Source: Phaeocystidibacter marisrubri (GTDB lineage: Bacteria > Bacteroidota > Bacteroidia > Flavobacteriales > Schleiferiaceae). From it: 64,000 bases of DNA. The notes under the pieces are model-generated. The model was not told where the DNA came from. It saw nothing but the letters and a program-made list of their open reading frames with translations, and searched no databases. Of the stretch, positions 54,234 through 63,544 are shown piece after piece (the stretch's first letter is position 1; the number at the start of each line of letters is the position of its first letter). Location: NCBI RefSeq assembly GCF_008933165.1, contig NZ_WBVQ01000001.1, positions 186,001-250,000 of the forward strand. The letters are read 5' to 3'. Position numbers and translations under genes: made by a program.

Positions 54234-55070
54234 TCAAGGTTCCCAAATGAGTCGCAAGAAGGTGCTAAAGCGTTCCTCTTTTCGGTTTACAGGGATGCCC
54301 GCAATGATACCTACTTTAAAACCATGCGCTATTTCAAGCCGCATTTGAGGTCGAAGGGTAATGTGATTTTCATCGGCGAAGTACATGTTGGATTCAAGAC
54401 CAAGAAAGTTGCTAGTTCCCGGAATCATATAGTGGAAACTGGGATGGAATTCATAGGAGAAGTGGAGATCACTTTGACCAAAATGTTGACTGAACCTTGG
54501 TCCGGTGTAAATCATGGTATGGAAAGAGGTGCCCCAACGCTTGGCAATAACGAGGAAGGGATTGTACAGGTTTCCCGTATAGAACTGTTCGGAATAAGAA
54601 CGGAAATCGGACAACTCAAATTCGTGGATGTATCCCAGTGCCATGGAAGTGGAGATGCGCTCATTGACGTAAAAGGACCATTGTGTGGCCACTTTTAAAC
54701 TTTCCATCTTGTTCCCCGGTATGGAGTCTATAGAAGATTCCGAAAGCGGAGAGTGAAAGCTGAATGGAATTTCAACTTCTAGTCCCAGCCGGTCGATGGG
54801 CGCCCATTCATATTCAACAAGCGCTTCGTACTTATCGTGAGAAGTGTTGTCGGCCAATCCAAAGCCAAGGTTCCATTCGCGTTCTCCTTTTCTCGCGCCG
54901 AGGTCGCGTATCAGATCAATGTAGAGCGGTTCGGCATGTAGGACTTTATCTGGCGATTGTCCGTCTTCAACTTCAAGAATGTAAAGGCTATCCGCTCGTG
55001 CGGGGTCTACTTGCGCAAGTGCATACGTAGAAGACAGCAACAGGAGAGTTGCTGCAATTTGATTTTTCAT
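54234..55070 (-). CDS. Conserved envelope protein, probable outer-membrane barrel
   Basis: A 278-residue protein with a signal peptide (LLLLSSTYALAQ, cleavage near 20), a conserved-looking N-terminal block (HAEPLYIDLIRDLGARKGEREWNLG, given in part: HAEPLYIDLIRDLG) and a beta-strand-rich remainder ending FSTFLRLIWEP. I recall this block from a conserved Bacteroidota family of unknown function, often near metal-related genes, but cannot confirm it here. Upstream is a small secreted protein, downstream the flavoprotein gene. Confidence 0.68.
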   Translation of the reverse strand: MKNQIAATLLLLSSTYALAQVDPARADSLYILEVEDGQSPDKVLHAEPLYIDLIRDLGARKGEREWNLGFGLADNTSHDKYEALVEYEWAPIDRLGLEVEIPFSFHSPLSESSIDSIPGNKMESLKVATQWSFYVNERISTSMALGYIHEFELSDFRSYSEQFYTGNLYNPFLVIAKRWGTSFHTMIYTGPRFSQHFGQSDLHFSYEFHPSFHYMIPGTSNFLGLESNMYFADENHITLRPQMRLEIAHGFKVGIIAGIPVNRKEERFSTFLRLIWEP

Positions 55071-55123
55071 ACTACAGGTTTTAATTCGAAATGTGATGCC
55101 TACAGGAGGCGCAGATTTTCGTA

Positions 55124-55501
55124 TTAAACCTGAGGTGGGGGAGTTACAGTTCTTCCAAAACCTTCTTCTAGATCCGGACTGCGGTAACCAGAATTTGGTG
55201 AAGGCCTCTTGGAGAAGGTTAGTATAGAGTGAGTTTCGGTGCTGTGAGGAAGGAATTGTTGAAGCTTGAAAGTTGTAGGGTTTGGATCCTCGTCGGAGGA
55301 TGATTCTTCAAACGCGTTTTCAACCCCAATGGCACCTTCAAGAACGAGTTCCATCAAACTGTCCCACTCATTAAATTGCACAGCTTCAGCGGTAGAAATA
55401 CACTTATCATCAGCCACATCTACACTCATGTTGAGGAGATGCACAGCCATAAAGATCCAAGTGATCTTCATCATAGCATTTGTTCGAATGAACTGAAGCA
55501 T
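55124..55501 (-). CDS. Small secreted or membrane protein of unknown function
   Basis: A 125-residue protein from ATG 55501; ATGs at 55474 and 55471 (MMKITWIFMAVHLLNMSVDVAD) are equally good starts and place the hydrophobic segment at the very N-terminus. The mature part is acidic (ENAFEESSSDEDPN) with a proline-rich tail (TVTPPPQV). No homologue recognised with confidence. It lies 53 nt before the 278-residue envelope protein on the same strand, probably co-transcribed. Confidence 0.55.
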   Translation of the reverse strand: MLQFIRTNAMMKITWIFMAVHLLNMSVDVADDKCISTAEAVQFNEWDSLMELVLEGAIGVENAFEESSSDEDPNPTTFKLQQFLPHSTETHSILTFSKRPSPNSGYRSPDLEEGFGRTVTPPPQV

Positions 55502-55557
55502 GTGCAAGATTAAGGAATGTTCACCGCTCTTCTTTTATCCAATTTGTTAATACAATC

Positions 55558-56232
55558 TTATAATTTCTTCTCGGCTCTAAGATGGGTGAAGGTCCAATAC
55601 ACGATGTTTAGAAAAATTCCCAATGTGATGGTCATCCCCCAAGTCCTTGGATGCTCAGTAGGGTGGGCTACTCGTTGAAGGAGGTCGGCAAAGAGAGCAC
55701 TGGGGTGGTGTAAAATGTCCCAACTGTTCCACCTTAAATACCGACCTATATAAATTCCGAATGCGCTGGTGAAGAGGAAGAAGACTGTAAGCGCCTTAAT
55801 CACAAGCGGTGAAATTCGCACAGCTAGAATTTTTTGAATGTCCCTAAGACTCATCATTCCAAAGAGTAATCCGGTCCATGCAAAAGTGAGAATGAGCACT
55901 AAGTCGTACCAGATGGGCATGGCTGAATGAAGCGATAGATGGAAGAGATCGGTTAAGATATATGGTGCGTTGGGAAAGAAGAGAACCCATGTTGCCGCCA
56001 TGAATCCAACTTTCCACTTTGATTTTTGTGTGCGTGGGTAAAGGATAAATAGTGTTGAAATTGCCCAAGGGACAAAGGCCAAGAACAGATTCCAATTCAG
56101 GAATAGGTAACCAAAGCTTTGGGTGTAATACACTCGGAATAGACTCAGTGCTGTGCAGAGAAGAGAAAAGGTTCCAAGTAAAGTCAATTCAGAAATTCTA
56201 CCTGAAGATTTTAGCGTTGTAAGCAGGGTCAT
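55558..56232 (-). CDS. DUF1361 integral membrane protein
   Basis: A 224-residue protein with about six membrane helices and the family motif FLNWNLFLAFVPWAIS, plus WVLFFPNAPYILTDLFHL. Function unknown. Start at ATG 56232 rather than the GTG at 56259, which adds only polar residues. Confidence 0.82.
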   Translation of the reverse strand: MTLLTTLKSSGRISELTLLGTFSLLCTALSLFRVYYTQSFGYLFLNWNLFLAFVPWAISTLFILYPRTQKSKWKVGFMAATWVLFFPNAPYILTDLFHLSLHSAMPIWYDLVLILTFAWTGLLFGMMSLRDIQKILAVRISPLVIKALTVFFLFTSAFGIYIGRYLRWNSWDILHHPSALFADLLQRVAHPTEHPRTWGMTITLGIFLNIVYWTFTHLRAEKKL

Positions 56233-56329
56233 TTTATGTAGAGGTTGAGGAGAATACACTCGTTCAACGACAGAGAAGGGAATTGCTTATCTCTACCTAT
56301 CAACCTTAACAATTGTTTAGAAAGTGGAT

Positions 56330-57256
56330 TTACGGCAATTGGAATTTGATGGGTAGCACGAAATAACTCGGAACATTTTTTCCTTGATGAACAGCGGGTA
56401 TCCAACGGGGCATTTCAGAGATGATACGCAGAGCCTCTTTCTTGAAGTTTAAAGCATCCGTCACATCGCGGAGAACTTCTGGGTGACTCACAACTCCAGT
56501 AGAAGAGACGATGAACTGAACATAGATGGTTCCTTCAATCTCACCCTCTTTCTCATAGGCGGGATATGTCATTTTACTTCTGAGATCGCTGATCAACTTT
56601 TCTGCACCCCCAGGGTATTCGGCCATCTTTTCTGGAAATCGAACAATGGTGTCTCTTTGGGACTGATCCCAGGCAAAACCTGGATACAAGGAATCTGGCG
56701 GTGGGGCTTCGACGGGGTGGTCTATGGCTACTTCTCCTGTCAGTACTTGGATATCTCCAACGGTGGGGATATCTATGGGATTAGGGTGAGTCTTAGTATC
56801 GTTGGTGGTGCTGGTAGAAGGTGTAATCGAATCTGTTTGTGTGCTGTCGGTGTGTGAGATATCCGTTATAGGAGTCATCACCTTAGTTGTGTAGTCGGTT
56901 GGATAGGAAGATGTAACAGGAGCATCTGATTGAGGATTGGTGCAACTCACGAGTAACCATGAACTGAGTGAAAGCATGAAGAACGCATTGTTTCGACTGA
57001 TTTTCCTCTTAGAAAGTGCGTGAATTGTTACGAGAATGTCAGGGGCATGGAAGTCCATTTGTCCTTGGTGCATTCGGCCACAAACGGATTGATTTCGATG
57101 GGTAAGGAGGAACTCAATGATTTCATCTCTGCTCATTTGGGTGAAATCCATCACGCTTTTGGCGCAGGAGTCGCAATGCCTAGAATGCATACCCACTTTC
57201 ATTTTGTTCCAGTCTTCGTGGCAGGGAGTATTGATTTTCGCAGAAAGGGCTTTCAT
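56330..57256 (-). CDS. TonB-type energy transducer with an N-terminal Cys-rich module
   Basis: A 308-residue protein. Residues 1-62 are a cytosolic Cys module (Cys12, Cys28-x2-Cys31, Cys59; PCHEDW, HCDSCAKSVMDFTQMS, VCGRM), a motif I recognise from several Bacteroidota membrane proteins. A single helix follows (about 82-98, FFMLSLSSWLLVS), then a Thr/Ser/Pro-rich periplasmic linker (~100-190) and a C-terminal TonB domain (~225-308; EIEGTIYVQFIVSSTGVV, MPRWIPAVHQGKNVPS, FVLPIKFQL). It should energise outer-membrane receptors; the Cys module may bind zinc or sense redox state (inference). No ExbB/ExbD nearby. Start at ATG 57256. Confidence 0.85.
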   Translation of the reverse strand: MKALSAKINTPCHEDWNKMKVGMHSRHCDSCAKSVMDFTQMSRDEIIEFLLTHRNQSVCGRMHQGQMDFHAPDILVTIHALSKRKISRNNAFFMLSLSSWLLVSCTNPQSDAPVTSSYPTDYTTKVMTPITDISHTDSTQTDSITPSTSTTNDTKTHPNPIDIPTVGDIQVLTGEVAIDHPVEAPPPDSLYPGFAWDQSQRDTIVRFPEKMAEYPGGAEKLISDLRSKMTYPAYEKEGEIEGTIYVQFIVSSTGVVSHPEVLRDVTDALNFKKEALRIISEMPRWIPAVHQGKNVPSYFVLPIKFQLP

Positions 57257-57309
57257 GGAGTGTAGTTTATAGTGTCGCATAGAACACAAACATCGCGCCG
57301 AAATGGCAT

Positions 57310-57339
57310 AAAAAAAGCCCCCTAGTGACTAGGAGGCTT
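57310..57339 (-). terminator. Intrinsic terminator after serC-serA
   Basis: On the minus strand AGCCTCCTAG / CTAGGGGGCT makes a 10-bp stem (one G-U) with a 3-nt loop, followed by TTTTTT. 24 nt after the serA stop. Confidence 0.9.
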
Positions 57340-57362
57340 CTGATCTATAGCGAATTGGCTAA

Positions 57363-58316
57363 TTACGCCAATACGGCTTCATTAATGGTATCGGCAATTT
57401 CCATTGCGATACGCGATTGAGCTTCCACGGTAGCCGCACCAATGTGAGGCGTAAGTGAAATTTTGCTGTTCATCAATACTTGCATAGCCGGAGTTGGCTC
57501 GTCTACAAATACGTCGAGTGCAGCACCTGCAATGTGACCCGATTCCAAAGCGTCAATAAGCGCAACTTCGTCAATGGTGCCACCGCGAGCGGTATTCACG
57601 ATGTAAGATCCCTTCTTCATTTGGTTGAGTTGGTCTGCACCAATGATGGTTTCTCCTGCGCCACTTACGTGAAGTGAAATGAAGTCAGACTTAGCGAGAA
57701 GGTCGTTCATCGAACAATTTTCTACGTCCATATCCAATGTAGCTCCATTGGCAAAGGAGAGTGTAACCGTTGCATTTCCGCTGTTGCGGTCGTGCATAAT
57801 TACGTTCATACCGATGCCCAAGGCCATTTTAGCAAGCGCCTGTCCAATGCGGCCAAATCCGATAATGCCCAAAGTTTTTCCTTGAAGCTCGATTCCCTTG
57901 CCGTATGCTTTCTTCAATTCCTTGAAGCGGGTTTCGCCTTCCAATGGCATCTGACGGTTGCTATCGTGAAGGAAACGAACCATGCCCCACAAGTGAGCCA
58001 TCACCATTTCAGCTACACTTTGAGAAGAAGAAGCTGGGGTGTTGAATACGGTGATTCCCTTTTCGCGAGCATATTCTACATCGATGTTGTCCATGCCAAC
58101 ACCACCGCGACCAATCATTTTAAGATTCGGGCAAGCGTCGATAAGATCTTTGCGAACCTTGGTGGCACTGCGTACGAGAAGTACATCTACGTTGTTCTCT
58201 TTGATGTAGGTGGCAAGTTGGTCTTGCGCTACGGTTACTTCAAGAACTTCGTGACCTGCGGTAACAAGTGCGTCTCTCCCGTTTGCGGCTAGTCCGTCGT
58301 TTGCTAAAATTTTCAT
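57363..58316 (-). CDS. serA: D-3-phosphoglycerate dehydrogenase (D-2-hydroxyacid dehydrogenase)
   Basis: A 317-residue NAD-dependent dehydrogenase making 3-phosphohydroxypyruvate, the first step of serine synthesis. NAD-binding GFGRIGQALA, and the catalytic Arg (NTARGGTIDE), Glu (DVFVDEPTP) and His (TPHIGAAT). It is the short form without an ACT domain, so feedback by serine through ACT is not expected. It follows serC by 18 nt, giving a serC-serA operon. Confidence 0.92.
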   Translation of the reverse strand: MKILANDGLAANGRDALVTAGHEVLEVTVAQDQLATYIKENNVDVLLVRSATKVRKDLIDACPNLKMIGRGGVGMDNIDVEYAREKGITVFNTPASSSQSVAEMVMAHLWGMVRFLHDSNRQMPLEGETRFKELKKAYGKGIELQGKTLGIIGFGRIGQALAKMALGIGMNVIMHDRNSGNATVTLSFANGATLDMDVENCSMNDLLAKSDFISLHVSGAGETIIGADQLNQMKKGSYIVNTARGGTIDEVALIDALESGHIAGAALDVFVDEPTPAMQVLMNSKISLTPHIGAATVEAQSRIAMEIADTINEAVLA

Positions 58317-58334
58317 TGCTCTGATTTTAGTCTT

Positions 58335-59402
58335 TTATGATTGACGCTCAAATTCGCGCATGATATCTACTAGGGCTTGAACGCTTTCAAGTGGAAGTGC
58401 ATTGTACATAGAAGCGCGGTAACCTCCAACCGAACGGTGACCATTCAATCCGTTGATTCCACCTTCTTTTAGCATGGCTTCGAATTTGTCTTTGCCCGCT
58501 TCATCGTTCAACAAGAAACAAGCGTTCATGTTGGAACGGTCTTCTACTTCAGCAGTTCCAGTGAACAATGGATTGCGATCAATTTCACTGTAAAGCAATT
58601 GAGCTTTTTGGTTATTGATGTTTTCAATCCAAGAAATACCGCCGTTCTCTTTCAACCAACGAAGGGTTAACATGCTCACATACACGGCGAATACCGGTGG
58701 TGTGTTGAACATGGACTCCTTGCTGATATGAGTGGTGTAGTCTAACATGGTAGGGATTTGACGTCCGGTTTTACCCAAGATTTCATCCTTAACGACTACG
58801 AGGGTTGTCCCGGCAGGACCCATGTTCTTTTGAGCACCTGCATAGATAAGGTCAAATTGAGTGAAGTCGATCTGACGGCTGAAGATGTCAGAAGACATAT
58901 CGCATACATTCAATGTGTCAACCTTAGGGAACGCTTTTATTTGGGTTCCATAGATGGTGTTGTTCGAAGTGCAGTGGAAGTAGTCCACATCCGATGGAAT
59001 GGTATATCCTTTAGGAATGTAGCTGTAGTTTTTGTCGGCTGAATTTCCAACCACTACAACCTCTCCCATAGCTTCCGCTTCTTGACGTGCTTTTTTAGCC
59101 CATACACCGGTTTCCAAATAGGCTGCTTTACCACCTTGCTTCATCAAGTTGTATGGAACCATTAGGAATTCGAGACTAGCACCGCCTTGGAGGAACATTG
59201 GAGAATATCCCTCTGGAAGTTGAAGAAGCTCTTTCACCAAAGAGATCGCTTCGTCCATTACGCTTACGAAGTTCTTTGAGCGGTGAGAGATTTCAATCAA
59301 CGAAAGATCGAGATTATCGAAATTAAGTACGGCTTCAGACGCTTGCTTCAACACCTCTTGTGGGAGAATACAAGGACCAGCTGAGAAATTGTGCTTCTTC
59401 AT
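58335..59402 (-). CDS. serC: Phosphoserine aminotransferase
   Basis: A 355-residue class V PLP aminotransferase that converts 3-phosphohydroxypyruvate and glutamate to phosphoserine. N-terminal KKHNFSAGPCILPQ, FLQGGASLEF and the PLP lysine in YAGAQKNMGPAG; C-terminal GHRSVGGYRASMYNALP. First gene of the serC-serA operon; a -7 box TACTTTTG lies 40 nt upstream. Confidence 0.96.
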   Translation of the reverse strand: MKKHNFSAGPCILPQEVLKQASEAVLNFDNLDLSLIEISHRSKNFVSVMDEAISLVKELLQLPEGYSPMFLQGGASLEFLMVPYNLMKQGGKAAYLETGVWAKKARQEAEAMGEVVVVGNSADKNYSYIPKGYTIPSDVDYFHCTSNNTIYGTQIKAFPKVDTLNVCDMSSDIFSRQIDFTQFDLIYAGAQKNMGPAGTTLVVVKDEILGKTGRQIPTMLDYTTHISKESMFNTPPVFAVYVSMLTLRWLKENGGISWIENINNQKAQLLYSEIDRNPLFTGTAEVEDRSNMNACFLLNDEAGKDKFEAMLKEGGINGLNGHRSVGGYRASMYNALPLESVQALVDIMREFERQS

Positions 59403-59442
59403 AATAAATTCAATTGCCTTTGTCTATTGCGAATTGTTGCCG

Positions 59443-59450
59443 CAAAAGTA
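59443..59450 (-). promoter_or_regulatory. Predicted -7 element for serC-serA
   Basis: TACTTTTG on the minus strand followed by GCGGC, 40 nt before the serC ATG. -33 weak. Confidence 0.5.
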
Positions 59451-59489
59451 GCAAATTGAATGTGCACAGAAGGTTAACTAGGGGTGAAA

Positions 59490-60401
59490 TCAGCGACCGC
59501 CATTTGTTCTTGGGCGGGCTGGAGAAAGTCCCGTTGGAACATTTTGTCCAGCTGGTGGAGTCTGGGTGTCGTTTTGGAAGTTGATCTCAGATTCCAAATG
59601 CCACATTTCATCTTTCCACTTCAATCCATCATAGGAGAAGTCGGGGCCGTAGTTAAGGTATAGGCCTTTCTGACTGGCGTCGGGAGGACTCACATGATCC
59701 ATCACAATGCCGTCATAGTCGTCGCTCCATCGCAGAACCGCAGTGATTCTTCCCGAATACTGCATTCTCAGTCGATAGGGTGCCTGACGGAATACGCGAT
59801 CGTTGAATTCTTCGATGTAAAAAACCGGGAGTCCAAACTGTACTCTATCATTCGACAAGTCGAGCACATCCACGAATTTTTCATGAACGTTTGGATTCAC
59901 CGCTCTATATCCCAACAGAAAATAAACAGCTCGACCTTCTACCTTTTTTTGAATGAGGTCGTAGTACAAGCCACCATGCCAACTAGACGGCTTTAGTGGA
60001 CGGTATTCTGCATTCATTGAATTGTCCGTGAGCTGAACAGAGTGGTACTCGTCTTCTTCATCTTCGTACATCAAGATGCCTACATGGGTATATCGGCCTC
60101 CAGCTCTAGGGATGAGGTAGGTGAGGATGCAGACTTTTTCATCGTCCGATCGCTGCACGGATAAATTTCGAATGGGGGCGTAGTTGAACTCCATGGCCTC
60201 TTCCACTTTCACAAGCGTCAAGAGATCTTCCAAAAACAAAGCAGCGGCAGAATCGCGCTGGTGTTCTACGGGTAATGCGAGGAGAAGCTGCCCATTTTTA
60301 ATCAGCTTTGGCTTTATAACCTGGTAGAGGCTATCTGCGTTGGTCTGACTAAAACTCAACGTGCTGATAAGCGAAAGGAGAATTGTAAATCGTAAACCCA
60401 T
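59490..60401 (-). CDS. Secreted protein of unknown function
   Basis: A 303-residue protein with a clear signal peptide (MGLRFTILLSLISTLSFSQ, cleavage near 19) and a soluble mature part. It has an acidic EDEEDEYH stretch, repeated aromatic strands (YFLLGYRAVNPN, YRLRMQYSGRITAVLRWSDDYDG, IVMDHVSPP) and a low-complexity Pro/Gln/Thr C-terminus. Homologues of this kind are common beside serC in Flavobacteriia as I recall. Function not known. Start at ATG 60401, excluding an atypical 21-residue extension. Confidence 0.62.
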   Translation of the reverse strand: MGLRFTILLSLISTLSFSQTNADSLYQVIKPKLIKNGQLLLALPVEHQRDSAAALFLEDLLTLVKVEEAMEFNYAPIRNLSVQRSDDEKVCILTYLIPRAGGRYTHVGILMYEDEEDEYHSVQLTDNSMNAEYRPLKPSSWHGGLYYDLIQKKVEGRAVYFLLGYRAVNPNVHEKFVDVLDLSNDRVQFGLPVFYIEEFNDRVFRQAPYRLRMQYSGRITAVLRWSDDYDGIVMDHVSPPDASQKGLYLNYGPDFSYDGLKWKDEMWHLESEINFQNDTQTPPAGQNVPTGLSPARPRTNGGR

Positions 60402-60435
60402 GTTAGCGTAACGTTGAGAACGGGGGGCGTGGTAT

Positions 60436-60494
60436 AAAAAATCGAGGCGCCGCATTTTTTGCAAGCTGAGAGTTTCGTCTCCGCGACGCCCCGA
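60436..60494 (-). terminator. Probable terminator after the ferredoxin gene
   Basis: On the minus strand TCGGGGCGTCGC (60483-60494) pairs with GCGGCGCCTCGA (60442-60453) over 12 bp with two G-U pairs, around a 29-nt loop, followed by TTTTTT. It lies 6 nt after the ferredoxin stop. Confidence 0.7.
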
Positions 60495-60500
60495 AAATTT

Positions 60501-60878
<378 letters not shown>

Positions 60879-60893
60879 ACAAAGAGACATCGG

Positions 60894-61937
60894 ATGTTGA
60901 AGTTTGAAGACCGCTTTGCTGCATGGAATAATTTAGGGACGCATTTAACTCGATTTTTATCGAACCTCGATGAGCCTCAAACGGGCTGGAACGAAGAGTT
61001 GATGAGGGTTGTGAATACTGACGTACATCACAATGGATGGTTCGATAAGTCGGAGGTGTTACACGCTTTGGGGGAGTGGGCGAAGGCTTTGTCTGAAGAA
61101 TCTTTGTCAACTTGGGTAGAAAAGTACCCGCGTTCGAGCTTCGAACCCACCACATCGAAAGTGGTTGGAATTGTAATGGCGGGTAATATTCCGCTAGTAG
61201 GATTGCACGATTTGCTAACCATCACCTTAACGGGGCACGTGGCCAAGGTGAAAATGAGCAGTGACGACGCGCGTTTGCTTCCTATTCTTCTCAAGCAGCT
61301 TGGCCCATTGAACGAGCAAATTGAGATTGTAGAGCGACTCAAGGATATAGATGCAGTTATCGCAACCGGTTCAGATAATACCGCTAGATACTTTGAGCAC
61401 TACTTTGGCAAATACCCCAATATCATTCGTAAGAACAGAAAGAGTGTTGCTGTCTTAAAAGGGGATGAAGATCCATCTACCATTGAAGAATTGGGGAAGG
61501 ATATCTTTCGCTATTTCGGACTCGGGTGTAGAAATGTCAGCAAACTTTACCTTCCTGCCGACTTTGACTTAAACCGAATTTTTGAGGCTTGGTTGCCGTA
61601 TCAAGAGGTGGTTCAAAATAATAAGTACGCTAACAATTACGATTACCACCGTGCGCTTTTTTTGTTAGATCGAGAGACGTTCTTAGAAAATGGGTTTGTC
61701 GTTTTGAAAGAGGGCGAGCGCATGTCAACTCCAGTTTCAGTGATCCACTATGAGCGCTACTCGGATATAGACACGGTGGTACGTCAACTCGAAGAGAAAG
61801 CTGATTCCATTCAATGTGTTGTGGGGAACGTGTCTTCTGAAAAACTCGCCGTTGTTCCATTCGGCGAATCACAAAGTCCTAAGCTTTGGGATTATGCAGA
61901 TGGGGTGGATACCGTAACGTTCTTGAGCACGATCTAA
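60894..61937 (+). CDS. LuxC-type acyl-CoA reductase
   Basis: A 347-residue member of the LuxC acyl-CoA/acyl-protein reductase family of the aldehyde dehydrogenase superfamily (VVGIVMAGNIPLVGLHDLL; VIATGSDNTARYFEHYFG; catalytic Cys in FRYFGLGCRNVSKLY; IRKNRKSVAVL). It reduces activated fatty acyl groups to aldehydes in characterised members; no luxAB or luxDE genes are here, so bioluminescence is not implied. Start at ATG 60894. The stop overlaps the convergent lipoprotein gene by 4 nt. Confidence 0.9.
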   Translation: MLKFEDRFAAWNNLGTHLTRFLSNLDEPQTGWNEELMRVVNTDVHHNGWFDKSEVLHALGEWAKALSEESLSTWVEKYPRSSFEPTTSKVVGIVMAGNIPLVGLHDLLTITLTGHVAKVKMSSDDARLLPILLKQLGPLNEQIEIVERLKDIDAVIATGSDNTARYFEHYFGKYPNIIRKNRKSVAVLKGDEDPSTIEELGKDIFRYFGLGCRNVSKLYLPADFDLNRIFEAWLPYQEVVQNNKYANNYDYHRALFLLDRETFLENGFVVLKEGERMSTPVSVIHYERYSDIDTVVRQLEEKADSIQCVVGNVSSEKLAVVPFGESQSPKLWDYADGVDTVTFLSTI

Positions 61938-63397
61938 CGTTCGTAAGCTCCTACATCTGGGGTTGATGTACGGTCTACTTTCAAGATGTCCGTTGGAACC
62001 TGTTGAGCAAAAGTAGGATTCGCCACATTCAACGCGGGAGAAATGCTGTCCAATTTGTAGTTGAAGTTTTGATAGTTCACGAACCGCGGATTCTCATCGA
62101 GCTCGCAGTTGGTGAATCGAGTAGGGTCTTCCCTGTCGAAAGAACCATCGAAAGGATTTTCAGCCAATCGGAGAAAACACGTGTTGAAATTGAACTCTAA
62201 GTTTCCAGAAGGTTCATAGCCCAATCCGAACTCCACTCTTCGAGAACCGTATACAATGGTATTGCGGAAATTCGCAGCTAACACGTCTCTGGTGAAACGC
62301 TGACCTATGTTGTTTTCGTAGTAGTTAAAGAGTCCGATGGTTGGTGTGCTTCTACCGCCAATCGAATAGTTGGCAAAGGTGCAATGGGTAAAGGAATATC
62401 GACCTCCCAATGCGTAGAGTCCGTATACACCGCTGTTGCCCACCACTACGTTTTCGGCTTGAATGTTTGCAAAACCTCCATAAATACCCACTCTGCTGCT
62501 ATTCAAAACTTGGGTATTTCGAACCACGAGATTTGGTGTGGTAGAAGCGGTGCTATCCACCAAAAGCGCAATTGTACTATTCTTGATGATGGCGTTTTGA
62601 ATCAAGTTATTGGTACTTCCATTTTGAATGAAGATACCTCCGAGGGCTCCGCCCCATTGCCCGGCTACATTTTCATAGAAAGGTTCTAGACGATCCCCTT
62701 GAATAATTACCGGGTTCGTTTCGATCTGTCCAGTGTTGTTAGGGTCAATTTGAAGAGAGCCTCCTTTGTAAACCCACAATCCACTTCCCGAATGAAAGTG
62801 AATTTCAGTACCCGGAAGAATGGTGAGTGTACACAGGCTGTCTACAACGGCATATCCGTAAATCACATGGGGTTTGTCTGGACCCCATGTAGCGTTGCAG
62901 TCTATGACGGAATAAGGGATGGCACCATTGTTAAACGATCCGGTAGGATAATAGAAGTGAGCATCTTTGGTGAGTGTGACCAAATCGACGTCCTGTGTTC
63001 TACCCATCGTTTGAAGAACAATGGAGTCGGTATAGAGCAATTCGTTCGCCATTCCAACATCGGCTGTCACTTCAATGAGAATCGTGATGCTGTCGTTGGC
63101 TAGAAGTTCCACATCAGAAATATCCTTGGTTGGGGTTCCGTTTACATTGAGGCGATAGTAGCTATTGGGGCCCTTAGCTAGGAAGATGCGATCGATGTAA
63201 ATATCTTCGTCGGTAGGATTGTTCACGCGAAGCGTACGAGTGGAGGATCCCACTTGAGTAAAAACCGTATCGAGAAAGATCGTATCGGCAGATAAACCCA
63301 AGGTCACGCCTTTCCTCGCAAAAGTTTGATCCTTTCGGCAAGAGGAAAATGCTACTAGGGTGACTATCAATATAAAGAGTGGAAGGAGTCGCTTCAT
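61934..63397 (-). CDS. Right-handed beta-helix lipoprotein
   Basis: A 487-residue lipoprotein: signal with lipobox (VAFSSC, lipidated Cys20), an Ig-like segment (~25-130, LSADTIFLDTVFTQVGSSTRTLRVNN), then a parallel beta-helix (~170-400; repeated strands such as GIFIQNGSTNNLIQNAIIKNS and NVVVGNSGVYGLYALGG) and a C-terminal DVGAYER motif of the choice-of-anchor Q type. Such proteins are surface-exposed and may bind or cleave polysaccharide; no catalytic residues can be assigned. A perfect -7 box lies 4 nt before the ATG. It overlaps the acyl-CoA reductase stop by 4 nt. Confidence 0.82.
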   Translation of the reverse strand: MKRLLPLFILIVTLVAFSSCRKDQTFARKGVTLGLSADTIFLDTVFTQVGSSTRTLRVNNPTDEDIYIDRIFLAKGPNSYYRLNVNGTPTKDISDVELLANDSITILIEVTADVGMANELLYTDSIVLQTMGRTQDVDLVTLTKDAHFYYPTGSFNNGAIPYSVIDCNATWGPDKPHVIYGYAVVDSLCTLTILPGTEIHFHSGSGLWVYKGGSLQIDPNNTGQIETNPVIIQGDRLEPFYENVAGQWGGALGGIFIQNGSTNNLIQNAIIKNSTIALLVDSTASTTPNLVVRNTQVLNSSRVGIYGGFANIQAENVVVGNSGVYGLYALGGRYSFTHCTFANYSIGGRSTPTIGLFNYYENNIGQRFTRDVLAANFRNTIVYGSRRVEFGLGYEPSGNLEFNFNTCFLRLAENPFDGSFDREDPTRFTNCELDENPRFVNYQNFNYKLDSISPALNVANPTFAQQVPTDILKVDRTSTPDVGAYER

Positions 63398-63401
63398 GTG
63401 T

Positions 63402-63409
63402 CAAAGATA
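63402..63409 (-). promoter_or_regulatory. -7 box 4 nt before the beta-helix lipoprotein
   Basis: TATCTTTG on the minus strand, then ACAC, then ATG, the same spacing as at tgt and the histidine kinase. -33 weak. Confidence 0.48.
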
Positions 63410-63449
63410 TTCAACGCAACAATTTATCTGACATTGTATCCCGTCAATT

Positions 63450-63480
63450 GTTGTAGATATGAAATTTTACTCTAATTTTG
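63450..63480 (+). promoter_or_regulatory. Predicted promoter of rpmE2
   Basis: GTTG (63450-63453), a 19-bp spacer and TAATTTTG (63473-63480) followed by CCG, as in the rRNA promoters. It leaves a ~60-nt leader before the rpmE2 ATG. Confidence 0.6.
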
Positions 63481-63544
63481 CCGTCTGCTAAAGGAAACAA
63501 TAAAGGGAGTGGGGCCAAATCCTCACTTAATAAAGAAGCGCACT

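Noticed and set aside
57792-58292. 166-codon open frame antisense to serA
   Set aside because: Opposite the SerA NAD-binding region; composition is of an antisense shadow.
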